From Sclerotinia nivalis (taxonomy: Eukaryota; Ascomycota; Leotiomycetes; Helotiales; Sclerotiniaceae): 64,000 nt of DNA. Position numbers and translations under genes: made by a program. The stretch is from contig JAPEIS010000002.1 of the NCBI GenBank assembly GCA_029531795.1, positions 2,170,001 through 2,234,000 of the forward strand. The letters are read 5' to 3'. A model generated the notes under the pieces. It saw only the letters and a program-made list of their open reading frames with translations. It ran no database searches and was not told the origin of the DNA. Shown here in pieces: positions 34,834 through 47,695 of the stretch (position 1 is its first letter; every line of letters starts with the position of its first letter).

Positions 34834-37800
34834 CTTTGCGCAATTCGCAGAATTTCTATCTGCCGAGTAAATTTGTACACGATACTCTGGCTATCCTAGC
34901 GAGTTTGTCACTTATCCGATTATTGAATAATATCGTACGGTGGAATCTTCTCATAAAGAGGTTTTGATCGCTGAATAGGTCGAACTCCAGAAAAATAAAT
35001 TCTGGGCAGTCAACGCAATGCCAAGATAGCAACGCACATAGGCGTGTTTGATAATGGAGTGCGGAACCAACAGATATGCGACTAGAATAAAAGAAAAGAT
35101 AAGCCTCGATTCACCAGTCAAAAGTAGGATGTTTGTAACTTGGCAGTAAAAGGAAAGTTTGAGTGATTTGTATGAAAAGGAGGGAGAGAAATGGGTAAGA
35201 GTAAGAATAAGGAGTACTGGGGTGGAAAGTAAGATAGATATATATTTCTCGTACCAGATTCAATGATGGTTATCAGGATGAATGAATGCATGAATGAATG
35301 AATGTTGTAATTGATCAACCTTTGCTGATCCTTTTCGAAATAAGATGAGCCAAGTGAACCCTTTTTTTTCGGTTCTTTTAACCAAAATTCTTTGAATGGA
35401 GAACGTTTTGATCCTTCTCTGTTCTCTGTCTCTGTTTTTATTCATCTACCAATACTTTTTGTACAGTAAGTGTACAGTTAAGTATTGTTCGGTACTTTCC
35501 TAAATTATCATCATAACCATGGATAGCGACAATAAGGCCTGTAGCGTGCGTAAGTAAACCTAGCTTCAGTGAAAGCTTGACACTAAAACGGTAGGAATGG
35601 GCCGAATTCAGTGACGAATCATCCCTGTAGATAATCGTTATTAGTTAAGCACCAGTACCAAAGTACGGAGTAAGTGGTGGAAGCGAAAAATAGTTGAACC
35701 CAAAAATAGAGAAGGGGCGGGGTGAGAGAGAGTGAGAGTGAGCGTGAGAGCTAACAAATATTCTACAACTTAACATACGCAATATGAAGGAGGCTGAGAG
35801 AATTGAGTTCTTACCAACAAGTTTCATTATCGTATTATATTGTAGTCAGCCATTAGTGTTACGTATTAGACGCGTGAGGAGAGGGTTCTGAGGAGAGACT
35901 AATAATGAGGATGAAGTTCAACACAATAGTAAAGGCAAATGCAAAAAATGAGTAGATCGTGTCTGTTCCTGTATCTCAATATACGAGTAGAGAAGCTTAC
36001 ATTATTAGCTACTAGACACTTGATCATTGGTATCCCAGATAGATATCACTGTTCAAATGGTACAGAACAGCACAGAAACAAAACATTCCCTACCAAGTAC
36101 CTACTCGAGGAAGACGTCGTGTATCCTGTATCGTGTATCTTCAATCTTGTATTTTCATACTTTTCCATCCAGTCACGAACTTGGAAAATCCCTCAACATC
36201 CCAACCAATGCAATGCAAGAAGATGGATTTTATCATGGACAAGATCTCATCATCTGGGCAGGTACCGGTATATCTCCACTAATAAACGGCATTTCCAAAC
36301 CAATATTCGAACCACGTCCCTCCGCTCCTCCAATCGAACCTTCTTCTCCTTCGTATTCCTACCTCCTATCAAAGTATGTTTTCCCCCCACCTGCGAGAAG
36401 CATCGTCCTAAATCCTTCAATCCTTACGTAGACATGCAGAATCAACATACGAAGTATGCACAAGCTTAGAAAGCCGCGTAACCATTCGGGGGGATCTACT
36501 AGGTGCTCAGTACTCATCATCCTATGAGAATTCATTGGAAAAGATAATAATCAAGATACTGAAACTCGTACTCAATATAATGTTCAACTTCAAGGTAAGC
36601 AAGCATTCGCATCCACCTAGCCCGAGTAACAGTAATTATCCTTATTGTCAAGGTGATATGATATTAAGGTTTGCTTCGGGGGTAATGGGCTAATAGCACC
36701 AAATACGGAAGAAAATACGTTTGATCACACTAATCAATGACTTCATCATTCCCACGAAATCGCACATCGCAATATATTTTCCTACCAAATTCGAAAACAT
36801 ATAATACGAAACAACCTAATCCAAAGCTTAATTTTCCAAGAACTAACAAACTCGGCAGTCGTGTAATATACGGATAAGTTACGGCTAAGTTATGTTATAG
36901 GACGAAACTGCGAATATGCACACACAGACATTCATCCAATGCTCACCAAATACCGAAGTCTTTTGACACACTCACGATAATGCACCGAACTTCTTCGTTT
37001 ATATTACTTAGATGAGCTATCTATGCATTTTCATGTCAGACCCCTCATTGAAAATACGTGAGAATGATTTGCGTCTCGCCATCTCAACAAAACCTAATCT
37101 CTTCAATTAGGCACTTCACATCTCTATCCCTACACTACAAACCTTCGATATCCCCTCTCTCTCTATCCTAGATGCTTACCATTCAATCTCATCCCATCCC
37201 GGACCCAAGGCCTACATCTCACCAGGGCGGCAGCCCTCAACATCATACCGATTCATACATAACACTGTTGATCTATCAAGGTAGAGACAACAAACACAAG
37301 GATACCACGGTAACAAGTAGACAGACTAGCTTCAAACATCACATCTGAAACCTCAAATCGAGGTCAGCCCCTCGAAAGCCAACTCGTTGGTTCTTGGTAC
37401 TCGGAGAATATTCGTTTGATTCCAATCTATTTTGAGCCAGTGGTACTACACTCCATCTTACTTGGCAATGGAGTATTCGTATTAAGCTAAACATTATTTT
37501 CGTCTCCGGATTTTGGGTAGTAGTATATGTCATTGGGTCTTGTTGTGTGGATACATTTGCATTCATTGATAGTGTCTGTTGATGTAAGAGAATAAGAGTG
37601 AGTTTATACGAGTAGGATGCTATCGAACTAGCTACTTTCTTTGGAGTAAGGCATATTTATCAGCTTTCTTACTTTCGTTTCCGTCTGACTCGGGTTCCAG
37701 CACCTTATCTTTGTTCAGCTGTTATGTATCAAGCGATCCATGCTTCTCTTGTGTTCTCATTCTTCGACTTTTCACTATACGAAAAGTCGAGGCTACCTAC

Positions 37801-40313
37801 CCATTGTCTCCATGTAAGCTCATGAAGTTTGGTAACAAGTAAACGTAGATGAGTTGGCTTGATCATTCAACAAGACTGGAAGAGAACAGTAAAAATTGTG
37901 GAAGGCCCAAAGGTTCACGGGTACCTATCTCATATGGTGATTCAACTCAATTAGCCGTACATAGTCAGGTCATCTATTTTTCACTTGAATATACACGATG
38001 AAAAGCTTCATTATGCCATAACGTGGTCGAGTTTCGTCCCAACATTGGATCACAATGATTTGATGTGGGATTCATCCACTAAAATGCTACCGGCGCTCAT
38101 CATACCAGCTGAGAGTAATCTATTGAAAGACCCAAACCGAGGTAGGTCCGATTTTGTCACACATCTCAAATATGTGACACATACATCTGCTTGTTCTGTG
38201 ACACATACATCTGCTTGTTTTGTGACACATACATCTGCTTGTTTTGTGAGAATATCCCTCGTTAGTATGAGGAATGAGAGAAAGCTGTGCATACACCTAT
38301 GGCGAACCTGGGAAAATTCAGGTATATGTAGTTTTCTCACATCTTCAGAAATGCAACAAAACCATCAAGTGTTTGTGCTAAATCACGAGATATCACTCAC
38401 AATAGAGTGTAACGATGGTTATTTTGATGCGTGATGACGTATTAGAATGAGGAGAGGAAAATGTACAATTGGTGTCACGCCTGTTAGTAAGTAGGTGGTA
38501 TATGTCAAGCTCTCAGTATATGTATGTTCTTGTAGCATGCAGATTTCTCCTTCAACCAACCAATTCAACATCCAAAAAAAAAAAGACGCAAGTCATGTAA
38601 GAGTAGGAAATCTCGCATATATATCTATCTCGCTTTACGCACTCTGTCACCAAATACATCCCGTGGCATTGTGGTTTACTCAAACTTCTACTTGTATAAT
38701 AGCATGCGAGGTACTGACAATCAAGAAATTTCAGCCAGGAGCTTATCGTGTGGGATAAACGGCAAAACTAGATCGTCTAGAAGGTAAGATGCAGAAAAGA
38801 GAGTTCATCGAATATCAATCTGTCTATTATACACTCGTAGCAAACTGATAAGATTACCAAAAACAATATATCACATTGAAAACAACCAAATTTTTCATCT
38901 CAAGTATAAACCTTCCATTACCCCTCTGGAGGGGAATGAATACTCTTGAGAATCTATAATCTACTGGAAGTGAATTAGTTGAAAAGAGATGTACTTTTTT
39001 TTCATTCTCAACTCTAGTATATAATCAAAACAAGTATTACAATTTACAATATTACAAAACGACGTCTTGATCTCCTCGAGCTCTTCAGATATAAACGATA
39101 CAAATAATCTATAAAAAATACATCAATCCTCGTCCATCTATATATCCTGTGCTAAGAGATAGATTTTATTCAATTTATTCAATCTCTCCAATCTCTCCAA
39201 TCTCCCAAACAAACCATATAAAAACCCTCAAATCTCTATTTCCATCTACCAACCAAATATAAAAACTAAATACAAAAATCAAATATAAAACCAAAATATA
39301 AAACTGAATATATAAAACTAGGACATATACCAGTTAAAAACCACATTACCCTTTCTATATACCTACACCCATACCTATATACCCATCCCAAATCCAAATC
39401 AATTCTCCATCAACTTTCTCTCCTCAAACTCTCCTCCCAAGTATCGCTAACCGGGGAGTGAGTAGTGAGGAATACTAAGACTTACATCCATATACTCATA
39501 TTTACAAATACAGTAGTATCTCGTCAGAAATATGAGGTTACCGCAGACGCTAGATATCAGTCAATGAATGGATCACAAGCAATCGAAGTAGGGAACAAAT
39601 TTTTGGGGGTATCAATATATTTCATTGAATTTTTCTTTTCTCTCATTTCCCCATTGGCTACCACAGCCACATATAGCGTTGTGAATTGTGCATGCAAGGG
39701 CAGACTAGCAAAGCAACGCACACATTACATACCATACATATATCTAACACATCTCATCCGTCAAGGGGAACCCGTACTGTATGTAAACATAAAACTCAAG
39801 GCCATGATATACCGGTTCAAATCGAGGTACCATTTCCCAAATGCCCATCACAGATGCATCTCCTTGAAGGTGGATTTTCCCAATCCATTCCACCCCTTTC
39901 ATTCCATTGATTCCTTCTTGTACTAATCATAATTCTCACACAGTTCCTGTGTGTTCCGTAGATCCGAACAATGTCTTTTCAATGACGAATAATCCCCTCC
40001 CTTCATATGAAGCAAACATCAAAATCCCAGAATAAAAAATACAATGTCCCCCTACTCGAGGGACTCCCAAAACACCAGTCTTGATACATGCAATAATGGT
40101 ATAACAGCTGCTTGCTAATAAATATGCGATCCAGCCCCGCCGCTCCCAGAATGAGAAAAGAAAATAAAACAATAAAACGCCATGGCTAAGATGCTCCTAT
40201 GATGCGAATTCCTTTTTTTCAAAGGGTACATTCGACTTTCTTTTATTTTTAAGAGATTGAAAATATTGAAAATTGATCTTCACATTAGTAGTATTCGTCG
40301 ACAAAAATGAAGT
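34834..40313. other. Long intergenic region (5.5 kb)
   Basis: No supported gene. It holds the och1 promoter, AT-rich stretches, a TGAA-unit microsatellite near 35275-35305, a three-copy 24-bp tandem repeat at 38173-38244, and the 3' region of the cyclin gene. Open frames near 35939-36469 and 39465-39926 overlap in several frames and lack family features. Confidence 0.55.
38173..38244. repeat. Three-copy 24-bp tandem repeat
   Basis: Three adjacent copies of TGTGACACATACATCTGCTTG plus TTT or TTC, with only one base differing between copies, followed by a partial TGTGA. The near-identity points to recent duplication. It is not in a supported gene. Confidence 0.9.
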
Positions 40314-42374
40314 TTACACTCCGTGAAAATTGGGTTGAGGTAATACAGGCCATTGATTGGTCGATTGATGACCATATCCGGGCACGACACCGGATCGGTA
40401 ATCATGCCTCTTGCCCAACGGTTGATAATGTATATGGTTTGTGTTGACTGCATAATCGTGCATCGAGGTAGATGGTGGTGGATAGAGGAGAGTGTTCACG
40501 TGGCGAATAGGCTTGTAAGGCGAGTTTCGTTGCTGGTAGAAAACAGACGGTGAAATGTGGCCCGAGGTTCCGGGGAAGGATGCATTTAGCGGGGAAGGAA
40601 CTGATGCAAGTAGTTCTTGGACGGCTGAACGAGGACTACGTTGGCCAGATGGAGTGCCAGCAATCTGATTGCCGTGTTGATATGCAGCAACTTGTGATCC
40701 ACTAGATTGTGACCCAGAAAGGGTATGACTTAAAATAGGTGGTGGGTAAGTCGGAGTAGTTGGGTAGACTGTGGACATGGCTCGGCTACCATTCAGGGGA
40801 GGTAAAAGTGGTGCGTTTTGAGAAAAGCTCGTGAGACCGCTGTTTCCGCCCATCCCTTGGTTTGTCGAGATCGTCAAATTAGGTACCGGGGGTAAACGAG
40901 GTCGAGGAGCCATGTTGAAGTTTCCAAGGCTATTAGATGTTGAAATAATTGACCTGGATACACGCTTTGCCACCGGTTCCTCAGCATCTTCCACGAAGCT
41001 TCTCTTTCTTGCATTCGGGTGGAAATCCCGGTCCGAAGGGGTCGAAGCAGTCGTTAGTGGTGACACCAACTGAGCGGCATTGCTACTAGCAGGCCACTGA
41101 GGAGTAAGATTGTATGGTCCAGCTGCGGATGTGTATTGACTCGTTTGTGTTGGAGACGAAGCTTGCATCGACGCAGGAGGCGAGGGAAGGGTCGGTTGGT
41201 ACATGGATGGAGGTGATAATTTTACGGCCCGATCACAGAAGCTCCAGAATTTACCAAGCTTCTGTTGCCATTCTTTCCACTCATCCTCAGTTGCTAGTAA
41301 GCTGTAGCGCATGTTGCTCAAAAACTCGACTTCCATTATATGGATTTCGGTGACAGAGATTCCCGAAACTTCGGCCCATGTCTTGTTGGTATATGTGTTG
41401 TCATCGAGAACTGTTGTATTGTAAGTAAAAATCCTCGTGGTCCCTCTATCCATTGTTGACTCACATTTGTTGCCCAGCATCAATGCCACCGTCAAGAGTC
41501 TGTACTCGCTTCCACTTCGCCCTTTAACTACTGGGTTAATGGATTTCAGACGGTAAATGAAAAGTAGTGCCAATAATATCACATTCTGCGAGACCTGCGT
41601 GGTCATGAGAATTGTAACAACCCATTTTGTAAACCCGACAGATGGGAACGCTTCCGGCCGGAGTCTTTCTATGGTCGTTGATCCTGCCCATGAATTTTCC
41701 GCCCTCTTCAATGTATCGGTAGACTCAAACCAGAACAAACAAGTAATCTAGTAAAGTCAGACCATATTCATAATTTAGTAGAAATATTGAGAATTGTAAT
41801 TTACCTGTGCAGCGAACTCGGCCAAACTTCCACCACTGTCATTTATTGATTTTGGTATTTGCAGACTGGAATGAATAGCGTCTGTAGTTGGTTTTTTTGC
41901 TTGCGGCTTTCGAGTGGATTCAGACTCCAGGGTCGTCAGGGCAGTAGCGTAGAAAGATTCGGATGTATGCTTTTCTTTTACTGTTGGCCAAGTATAAGGT
42001 ACCTCTGGTTGAGAGGGCTCCGCAATCTTAGCTACTCTGTGTACTGGATTTCCGAGTGCTTGTGGAATCCTAGATTGTGTGGCTGATCCATCATAATCGC
42101 TTGTCCTGCTAAAATCCAGAGACTCTGGGTAGGTCTCATTCTGCCGACTTTTATAATGAGGATATGGGGGTCCTGGATATGTTGCGTGCATGTCGTCTTC
42201 AGGTGGAGTTCGAAGACCAACTCTAACCGGAGCTTCTATATACCCTGACTGATTGATTTGTGGGAGTGTGAGAGGGTATCCGACGTCCTTCCGACGATCG
42301 ATTCCAAAGGGAGTCTGTGGCGTGGGAGGTAAAAGGAAACTGAACGGAGCCGGCCTAACTGAAGTCTGATGCAT
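40314..42374 (-). CDS. Pho80/Clg1-type cyclin, three exons
   Basis: Regulatory partner of a cyclin-dependent kinase, most likely Pho85/PhoA. Exons in coding order: 42374-41805, 41747-41465 and 41410-40314, GT-AG introns, 649 aa. The first exon (190 aa) is Pro/Ser-rich and disordered, ending with SLAEFAAQ. The cyclin box runs from about 191 to 320 and contains WVVTILMTTQVSQNVILLAL, GSEYRLLTVALMLGNK, LDDNTYTNKTWAEVSGI and MEVEFLSNMRYSLL, the signature of fungal Pho80-like cyclins. The C-terminal 320 residues are Ser/Pro/Gln-rich without domains, with a KRSF basic patch. The second intron is 54 nt, a multiple of three, and has no stop in frame. Whether it is the Clg1 or a Pcl orthologue cannot be settled here. 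Confidence 0.85.
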
Positions 42375-43325
42375 TGGGGAATGAGTGTGTGTGTTGATTC
42401 TTGAAGGTTGAGTTATCTATCTCTTGGAGGAGTGCGGGTTGGTGATCGGAAAGGCTCGAGGTAAGGTGGAGGGAGAATCCCGGTGGTAGGTGTGGAATTT
42501 CAAGTGTTGCTTTTAACTATCGACTATCTCCAAGTATTTGTTGATACGCCCTGCGAATTTCCTTGAAATCTCCCAGCGGTAGTTGATGAAGATGGACTAT
42601 CAAAGCTAAAATCGAGCTATCCGGGGAGCCATGAAAATTTCCGCCAATCCTATTGTCGAGATATTGAACGGACCGGTAGGTAGTTTTGAACGAACGACGT
42701 CGAGAAGACAGTTAGTGGGCGGTTGCTGATCCGTAGTTTGTATAGTAATCCTGAGTAGAGCAGTGCGTGAAGTGAATTGGTCTTTTCAATGAGGAAGGAG
42801 TTGGTTGCTGTTAAGGAAGCTTTCCTAAACGAATCGAAACTTTGAGAGTAGCAAAAGACAAGGAATACAATATTGAAGTCCGGTTTGAAAGATAAATCTC
42901 AAGCCAGAAAAAGTAAGAGAAACAGAGAAAAGTATCTTAGGAGTTGTGAGATATATGAGAAGTGATTGGAATTGGAATTGGAATTGGAAATTCTTGATGA
43001 TGTGATTGAAGTACTAAGGAAACAATTATAACAAAATAATGGATGGATATAAAAATTGGAGACGTTGGATCAAGAGAGACTATGAAAGAAGGAACGAATA
43101 ATGTGAAATATCGGAATAATACCTAGGCACAGTACCGACCGATATGTAAAAGAATCAACTAGGATTGAATCTGTATTAGATACGCAATGGTAATTAGTAT
43201 CATTGGTATGGGGGATTGGATCTTGTCTGGTATGGTACGAAAGACAAAGGGTTAATGAAAATGGAAAATATGGAAATATGGAATTAGGAATATGGTACTG
43301 GAAGAAAGTGGAGGCTGATTGAAGC

Positions 43326-43344
43326 ATTCATTCATTCATTCATT
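43326..43344. repeat. (ATTC)n microsatellite
   Basis: Nearly five ATTC units upstream of the cyclin gene. Confidence 0.8.
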
Positions 43345-44007
43345 GATGTCACAGGCAGAGCCAGGTACAAGGAGTCAGGACTCAAGGAGAGAGAGGAGTA
43401 GGTAAGGTAAGGTAGTGAGTGAGTGAATGAATGTGGATAAGATAAAGTAGGATAGTTAGAAATTAGAAAAAAGAATAACACACACCCTCAACCTAGACGG
43501 GTTGGTGTGTGTATGACTGACTAGGATAAAATAAATCAGTCCTTTTTTATTTGGGTTTAGGGAGGACTCAAGCCTTACACCTGCAAGAAAAGAAGAAGAA
43601 GAAAAAGTAAAAATGCAACGAAGAAAAGGATTTCTTCCTACAAGAGATTCCAAATTAGTCTATTTAGTCTATTACACACACAATAATACCGACTCCGTAT
43701 GCACAGTGCACACATTAGAGAAAGGGCTTTTGTACTAGGGCTGCTTGCTAGCTAGTGCGATGTACGGAGTAAAAAGTTATCGGCCAGGAATAGGAATCTA
43801 GGATTAAAAAAATTTATTATATGATTGATGATGGATGGATGATTAGGATTTTCGGGGATTTTGTAACAGGGATACATAGGCCACCTATGAGAAAATGTAT
43901 ATGATTATGATATGGTTTGTGAGTTAGTTAGAACTTAGAACAGCTGTTCCAAGGTTTTGCAAAAACGGAAGACAAAGCATAACTAATAAAGGCCAGTGTG
44001 TATGTAT

Positions 44008-44044
44008 GAAAAGAAAAGAAAAGAAAAGAAAAGAAAAGAAAAAA
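44008..44044. repeat. (GAAAA)n pentanucleotide microsatellite
   Basis: Seven near-perfect GAAAA units in non-coding DNA. Confidence 0.85.
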
Positions 44045-46388
44045 GCGAATCAAATCGTATCCGTAAATCATATCTATCCGTACGGAGTATTTTGTTTGTG
44101 GAATGGGAGTGAAATTTGTGTGGGTTTGAGGTGGAGGTATGAATATAATAAAAGTCATGGAAATATTTTCCTTTGAGGCTGGCTGTCTTGAATCAAACTT
44201 ACTATTGGCTAATATATTATTTACTACTTCTTCACCCTTCCTTCTTTTGCTCCGCACCATTGACTTTTGATTGCATCACATATGTTTTTGTCTCTCTGGC
44301 TGGGTTGAACTGTTTGATTGGCTGCAGTAAGCCGGTTTGCAAAAGGTTGGGTGTGGCAGTATATATTGGATGCAGTAGTATATCTAACAGAGTACGATAT
44401 GGATCGAGTCCAGACCTAATGTTCTATTCGTGTCTGGGAAGATGGACGGACATGCGGCACTCGGCTTTTCTGACTGAAATGTATTGGCGTTCTAAACTGG
44501 CATTTTGCGATTCCTTTTGGACAAATCCCTAAGTTGGCCTATAGAATCGGCTAGAATTCAAACAGATCGAATTGAGTTTGACTTTAGCTCGATATATTAT
44601 TACTCTTTCGGTATTCGAACTATCTTTTGAACCTATTCTTCTGATTGAAGGTAAATATCTACCATTACCGAAACCTCCCGATATATATATTGATACAATT
44701 AATATATACCCACATACTTCGCCTGTAGAGTAAAAATCAAGAATTCCAAGTAAAATTTGATCTATAGATATACAGCGAGCGTACTGCAAATATAACCCAT
44801 GTGCCACCTACCCCATTACCAAGCTGAGCAACACCGATGAGAGCACCTGGGCAACATGACAGGGAGCGGGGATGTTTGCTGTGATGGCCTACCTGTACCT
44901 AGTGTACTCCGTATGTCTTTGTGGTGGAGCGCAGCGCGTGGAACGATGGAAAGCAGTGCAAGCAGAAATGAAAATGTTGCATTTCACTCTGTTTGGCACG
45001 CACATAGAAAGTCAGAAGCAGGTTTAGTCTTACCTATTCGGTCTTGGAATTTCCATCAAGCCCTCGAGATGGAGAATGAAACTGGGATCATCAATGCTTA
45101 CATGCCATGGGCTTGGACCTGGATCATCCACTGAATGCGAAAATTCGCAAGCGCCAGTCTCTTTGGTTTCCTTCTTGTGATATACGGAGTGATAGTGCCA
45201 TGGCCAATACGGATTATGTGGATGATCAAAGCCTTGCCAGTTGCAGTGCTAGGAGGCTAGGAGGCTAGGAGCCCTGGCGGCGGCGCAAGAGTGCTCCAAA
45301 ATGCAGAAGCATTCGTGTGTTGCCGTTGCTTCATCATGATTGGTCGTTAAGATGAGACTTGTACTTGCGCAGTAAGAATGAAGATAGAAATGGTACTAGG
45401 TCATCTAAATCCACTAGTATGAAGAAGGAGTGAAGGAATGAAAAAAAAAATGATTATAATTGATCAAAATATTAGTGCGAAGTGAGGGTTGTGATTGAAT
45501 TTGATTGGTAGATTTCGTGAAAATAAGTCAATGTATCAGCTGTGTGCATTTCATTCATTGACACCTAGCGTTACGCTTTAGGTTTCTGACTCTGATCAAA
45601 CCACCATTTTTTATTTTCATGACATTGGTACGAAAGTACAACACGGCAAGAATGGACCAAGGAGATGAAATGTTTCTAGGATAATCAGGATTACTCTCAA
45701 GCTATGAAGCCTACCTTCTCAATGGCCAAGCAAGAAAAAAGCGCTCCGTTTGTTTTTTCCCCTCTAACCAATAGTAAAGACCCGTAGGTCTACGTACTTC
45801 GTATGCAGAGGACTGACAACGACGCTCGGGATCCCATAATCGAATCAAACCAAATCACATATCTCAAATTGATATTATCGATGAAGGGGGGGGATTCGTT
45901 TCCGGCTTCCAGGCTGCAGACTTCTTTGTTTCACCACTTGTCTAATTCCTCACATATATGATTGGTGCCGGATTTTAGGTCTTTTTTTTTTCCCTTTTGC
46001 GCAATTATCTTTTCCTTTCGTTCACCTACCCAGCAGCCCCAAATGATAATTGAAAAAGGTGTTCATCTATGTAAAGCAAGGCATGCCCTGTTGAGGCAGT
46101 AGTATAAGCAAATTCCTCCCAGTCTGAGTCAAAGATATCAAACATGATCCGCAAGTACCCTCCGACAGGGGGCCACCTATGGCCTGACTTCTTCTGTGTT
46201 GTGTCAGTCAGGCTGTGTGAAATTGTGAGCAGTGAATATGAAAAAGATCATAGATGAGACTTTTCCATGATCATCCATCACCATCGGCACATTTTCCTAA
46301 TTTTGACCCGTGATTCTGGGAAACCACGCTACGACTTACGCTTTTTGTGGCTGAATTTCTCTTTCCCAAAAGTCCGACGGGCGCGCTG

Positions 46389-46412
46389 CCCCCCCCCCCC
46401 CCCCCCCCCCCC
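46389..46412. repeat. C24 homopolymer
   Basis: Twenty-four consecutive C bases on the plus strand (G on the minus strand) in non-coding DNA. Runs this long are rare in fungal nuclear DNA and can fold as i-motif or G-quadruplex. The exact length may be affected by sequencing slippage. Confidence 0.85.
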
Positions 46413-47281
46413 TTCACCAATTTCAATCCTACACCATGATTGATCCATATCATCCGGTTCGTCAGCTGGGGGCATTGGCCGGTGTATGCGAATATGCAGA
46501 CGGTCACTCGTTACGATACAATACAGTAAAATACAATAACATTTCGCCATATATATTGCTCACTGTACAAGCAAATTATATTTTAATTATTATCTATCTA
46601 CACTCCCCTACCTACATATAGTACTGTTACCACAGTAAAAGTATTACTCTGATGATCTTTGTTCGAAACACGCTTTTTCAAGGGGGAGAATGCAGCTCCA
46701 AATTTTGTGTTTGTTCATCAATCATCCATTCAATCATCCATTCATTCCATCAATTTCCAGCAGAGAAATGGAAAATGAAAAGGGTTCGGTCTAAATTACA
46801 ATTCATTGGTATCGATCCTGGTTTAATAAGGTATGATTATCGAATTTTGAACTCCGTGTTACTTTTGATTCCGTCCCAGCAACTCTCTTTGTAATGGCTG
46901 TAATCAGTGCAATCATTTAATGGCAAAAGCCAAAAGTAGGTTGGTTCAAGGTTCTTTTTCGTGCTTAGCCGTTGGGCGGTGCTGCCAAAAGACCCTACCA
47001 TCAAAAAGTTAGGTGGAGATACACATGACATGACAACTTCCAAGGAAGGGGAAACAAAATGAAGCTGCGAACAGTACTGTGTAAGTATTTAGTTTGCTAA
47101 CACATATTACTGATGATCAAAGACCTTTCTTGTAACTCGCTCGCCTACGATATTCAAACAAGAAAAGCCGGTGTAGTGTGTACGAAGTGAAAAGGTTCTA
47201 GATTCTGGAATTAGGTGCAGGTCACCACCACCAAAGAAATTTAACACCCTGGCAAACAATCCTAAGTCCGCTCTTTTCACT

Positions 47282-47695
47282 TTACGCGACTCGCAAATAT
47301 CGCGAGAAGAATCGTGATCTATTTTTGTAGCGCGTATCTACGTGGAAGGGATACATGTAAGTTTTATGAATTTGGATTGATGATGAGATGGAGAACGAAT
47401 AAGGGATTTTTGGTGGGGAAGTAGAAGGAGGGGCAGTCTTCATTTGTTGGGCCCAAGTAAAATCTATCTTGGTCTCCTCAATAACCCAAGTCAAACCGGT
47501 TCGAATTAGCCCTTCATCAATATACAGTACGGCATCAATCAATTTGTTCTGTGCTCCATCAATAACCTGTGTACGTTCATATGTACTCGGTATAACATCC
47601 TCCTTACACGGTGATTTACTTTTAGAAATGAAGTCGTTTATCTCTTCACGTAATTCGTTGTGCAAAACGGCGAACACCGGATTTAGATGTAGTAT
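47282..47695 (-). other. Coding-like stretch, unknown
   Basis: About 137 stop-free codons with no upstream ATG in frame. The first 75 residues (PVFAVLHNELREEINDFISKS... and AQNKLIDAVLYIDEGLIR...) have the helix-like pattern of a real protein. The rest is low quality (Ser/Pro- then Tyr/Arg-rich), as if read into an intron or 3' region. It may be one exon of an unannotated gene or a remnant. The family is not recognised. Confidence 0.2.

Noticed and set aside
35939..36469. 176-codon plus-strand frame
   Set aside because: Two overlapping frames are open, composition is not protein-like, the long one starts in AT-rich DNA, and no motif is seen.
38173..38244. CRISPR-like array
   Set aside because: Repeats are directly adjacent without spacers, and the DNA is eukaryotic.
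39810..39832. tRNA B-box-like GGTTCAAATCGAGG
   Set aside because: No matching A box or acceptor stem could be folded around it; the same holds for a GGTTCAAATCGG on the minus strand near 21150-21175.
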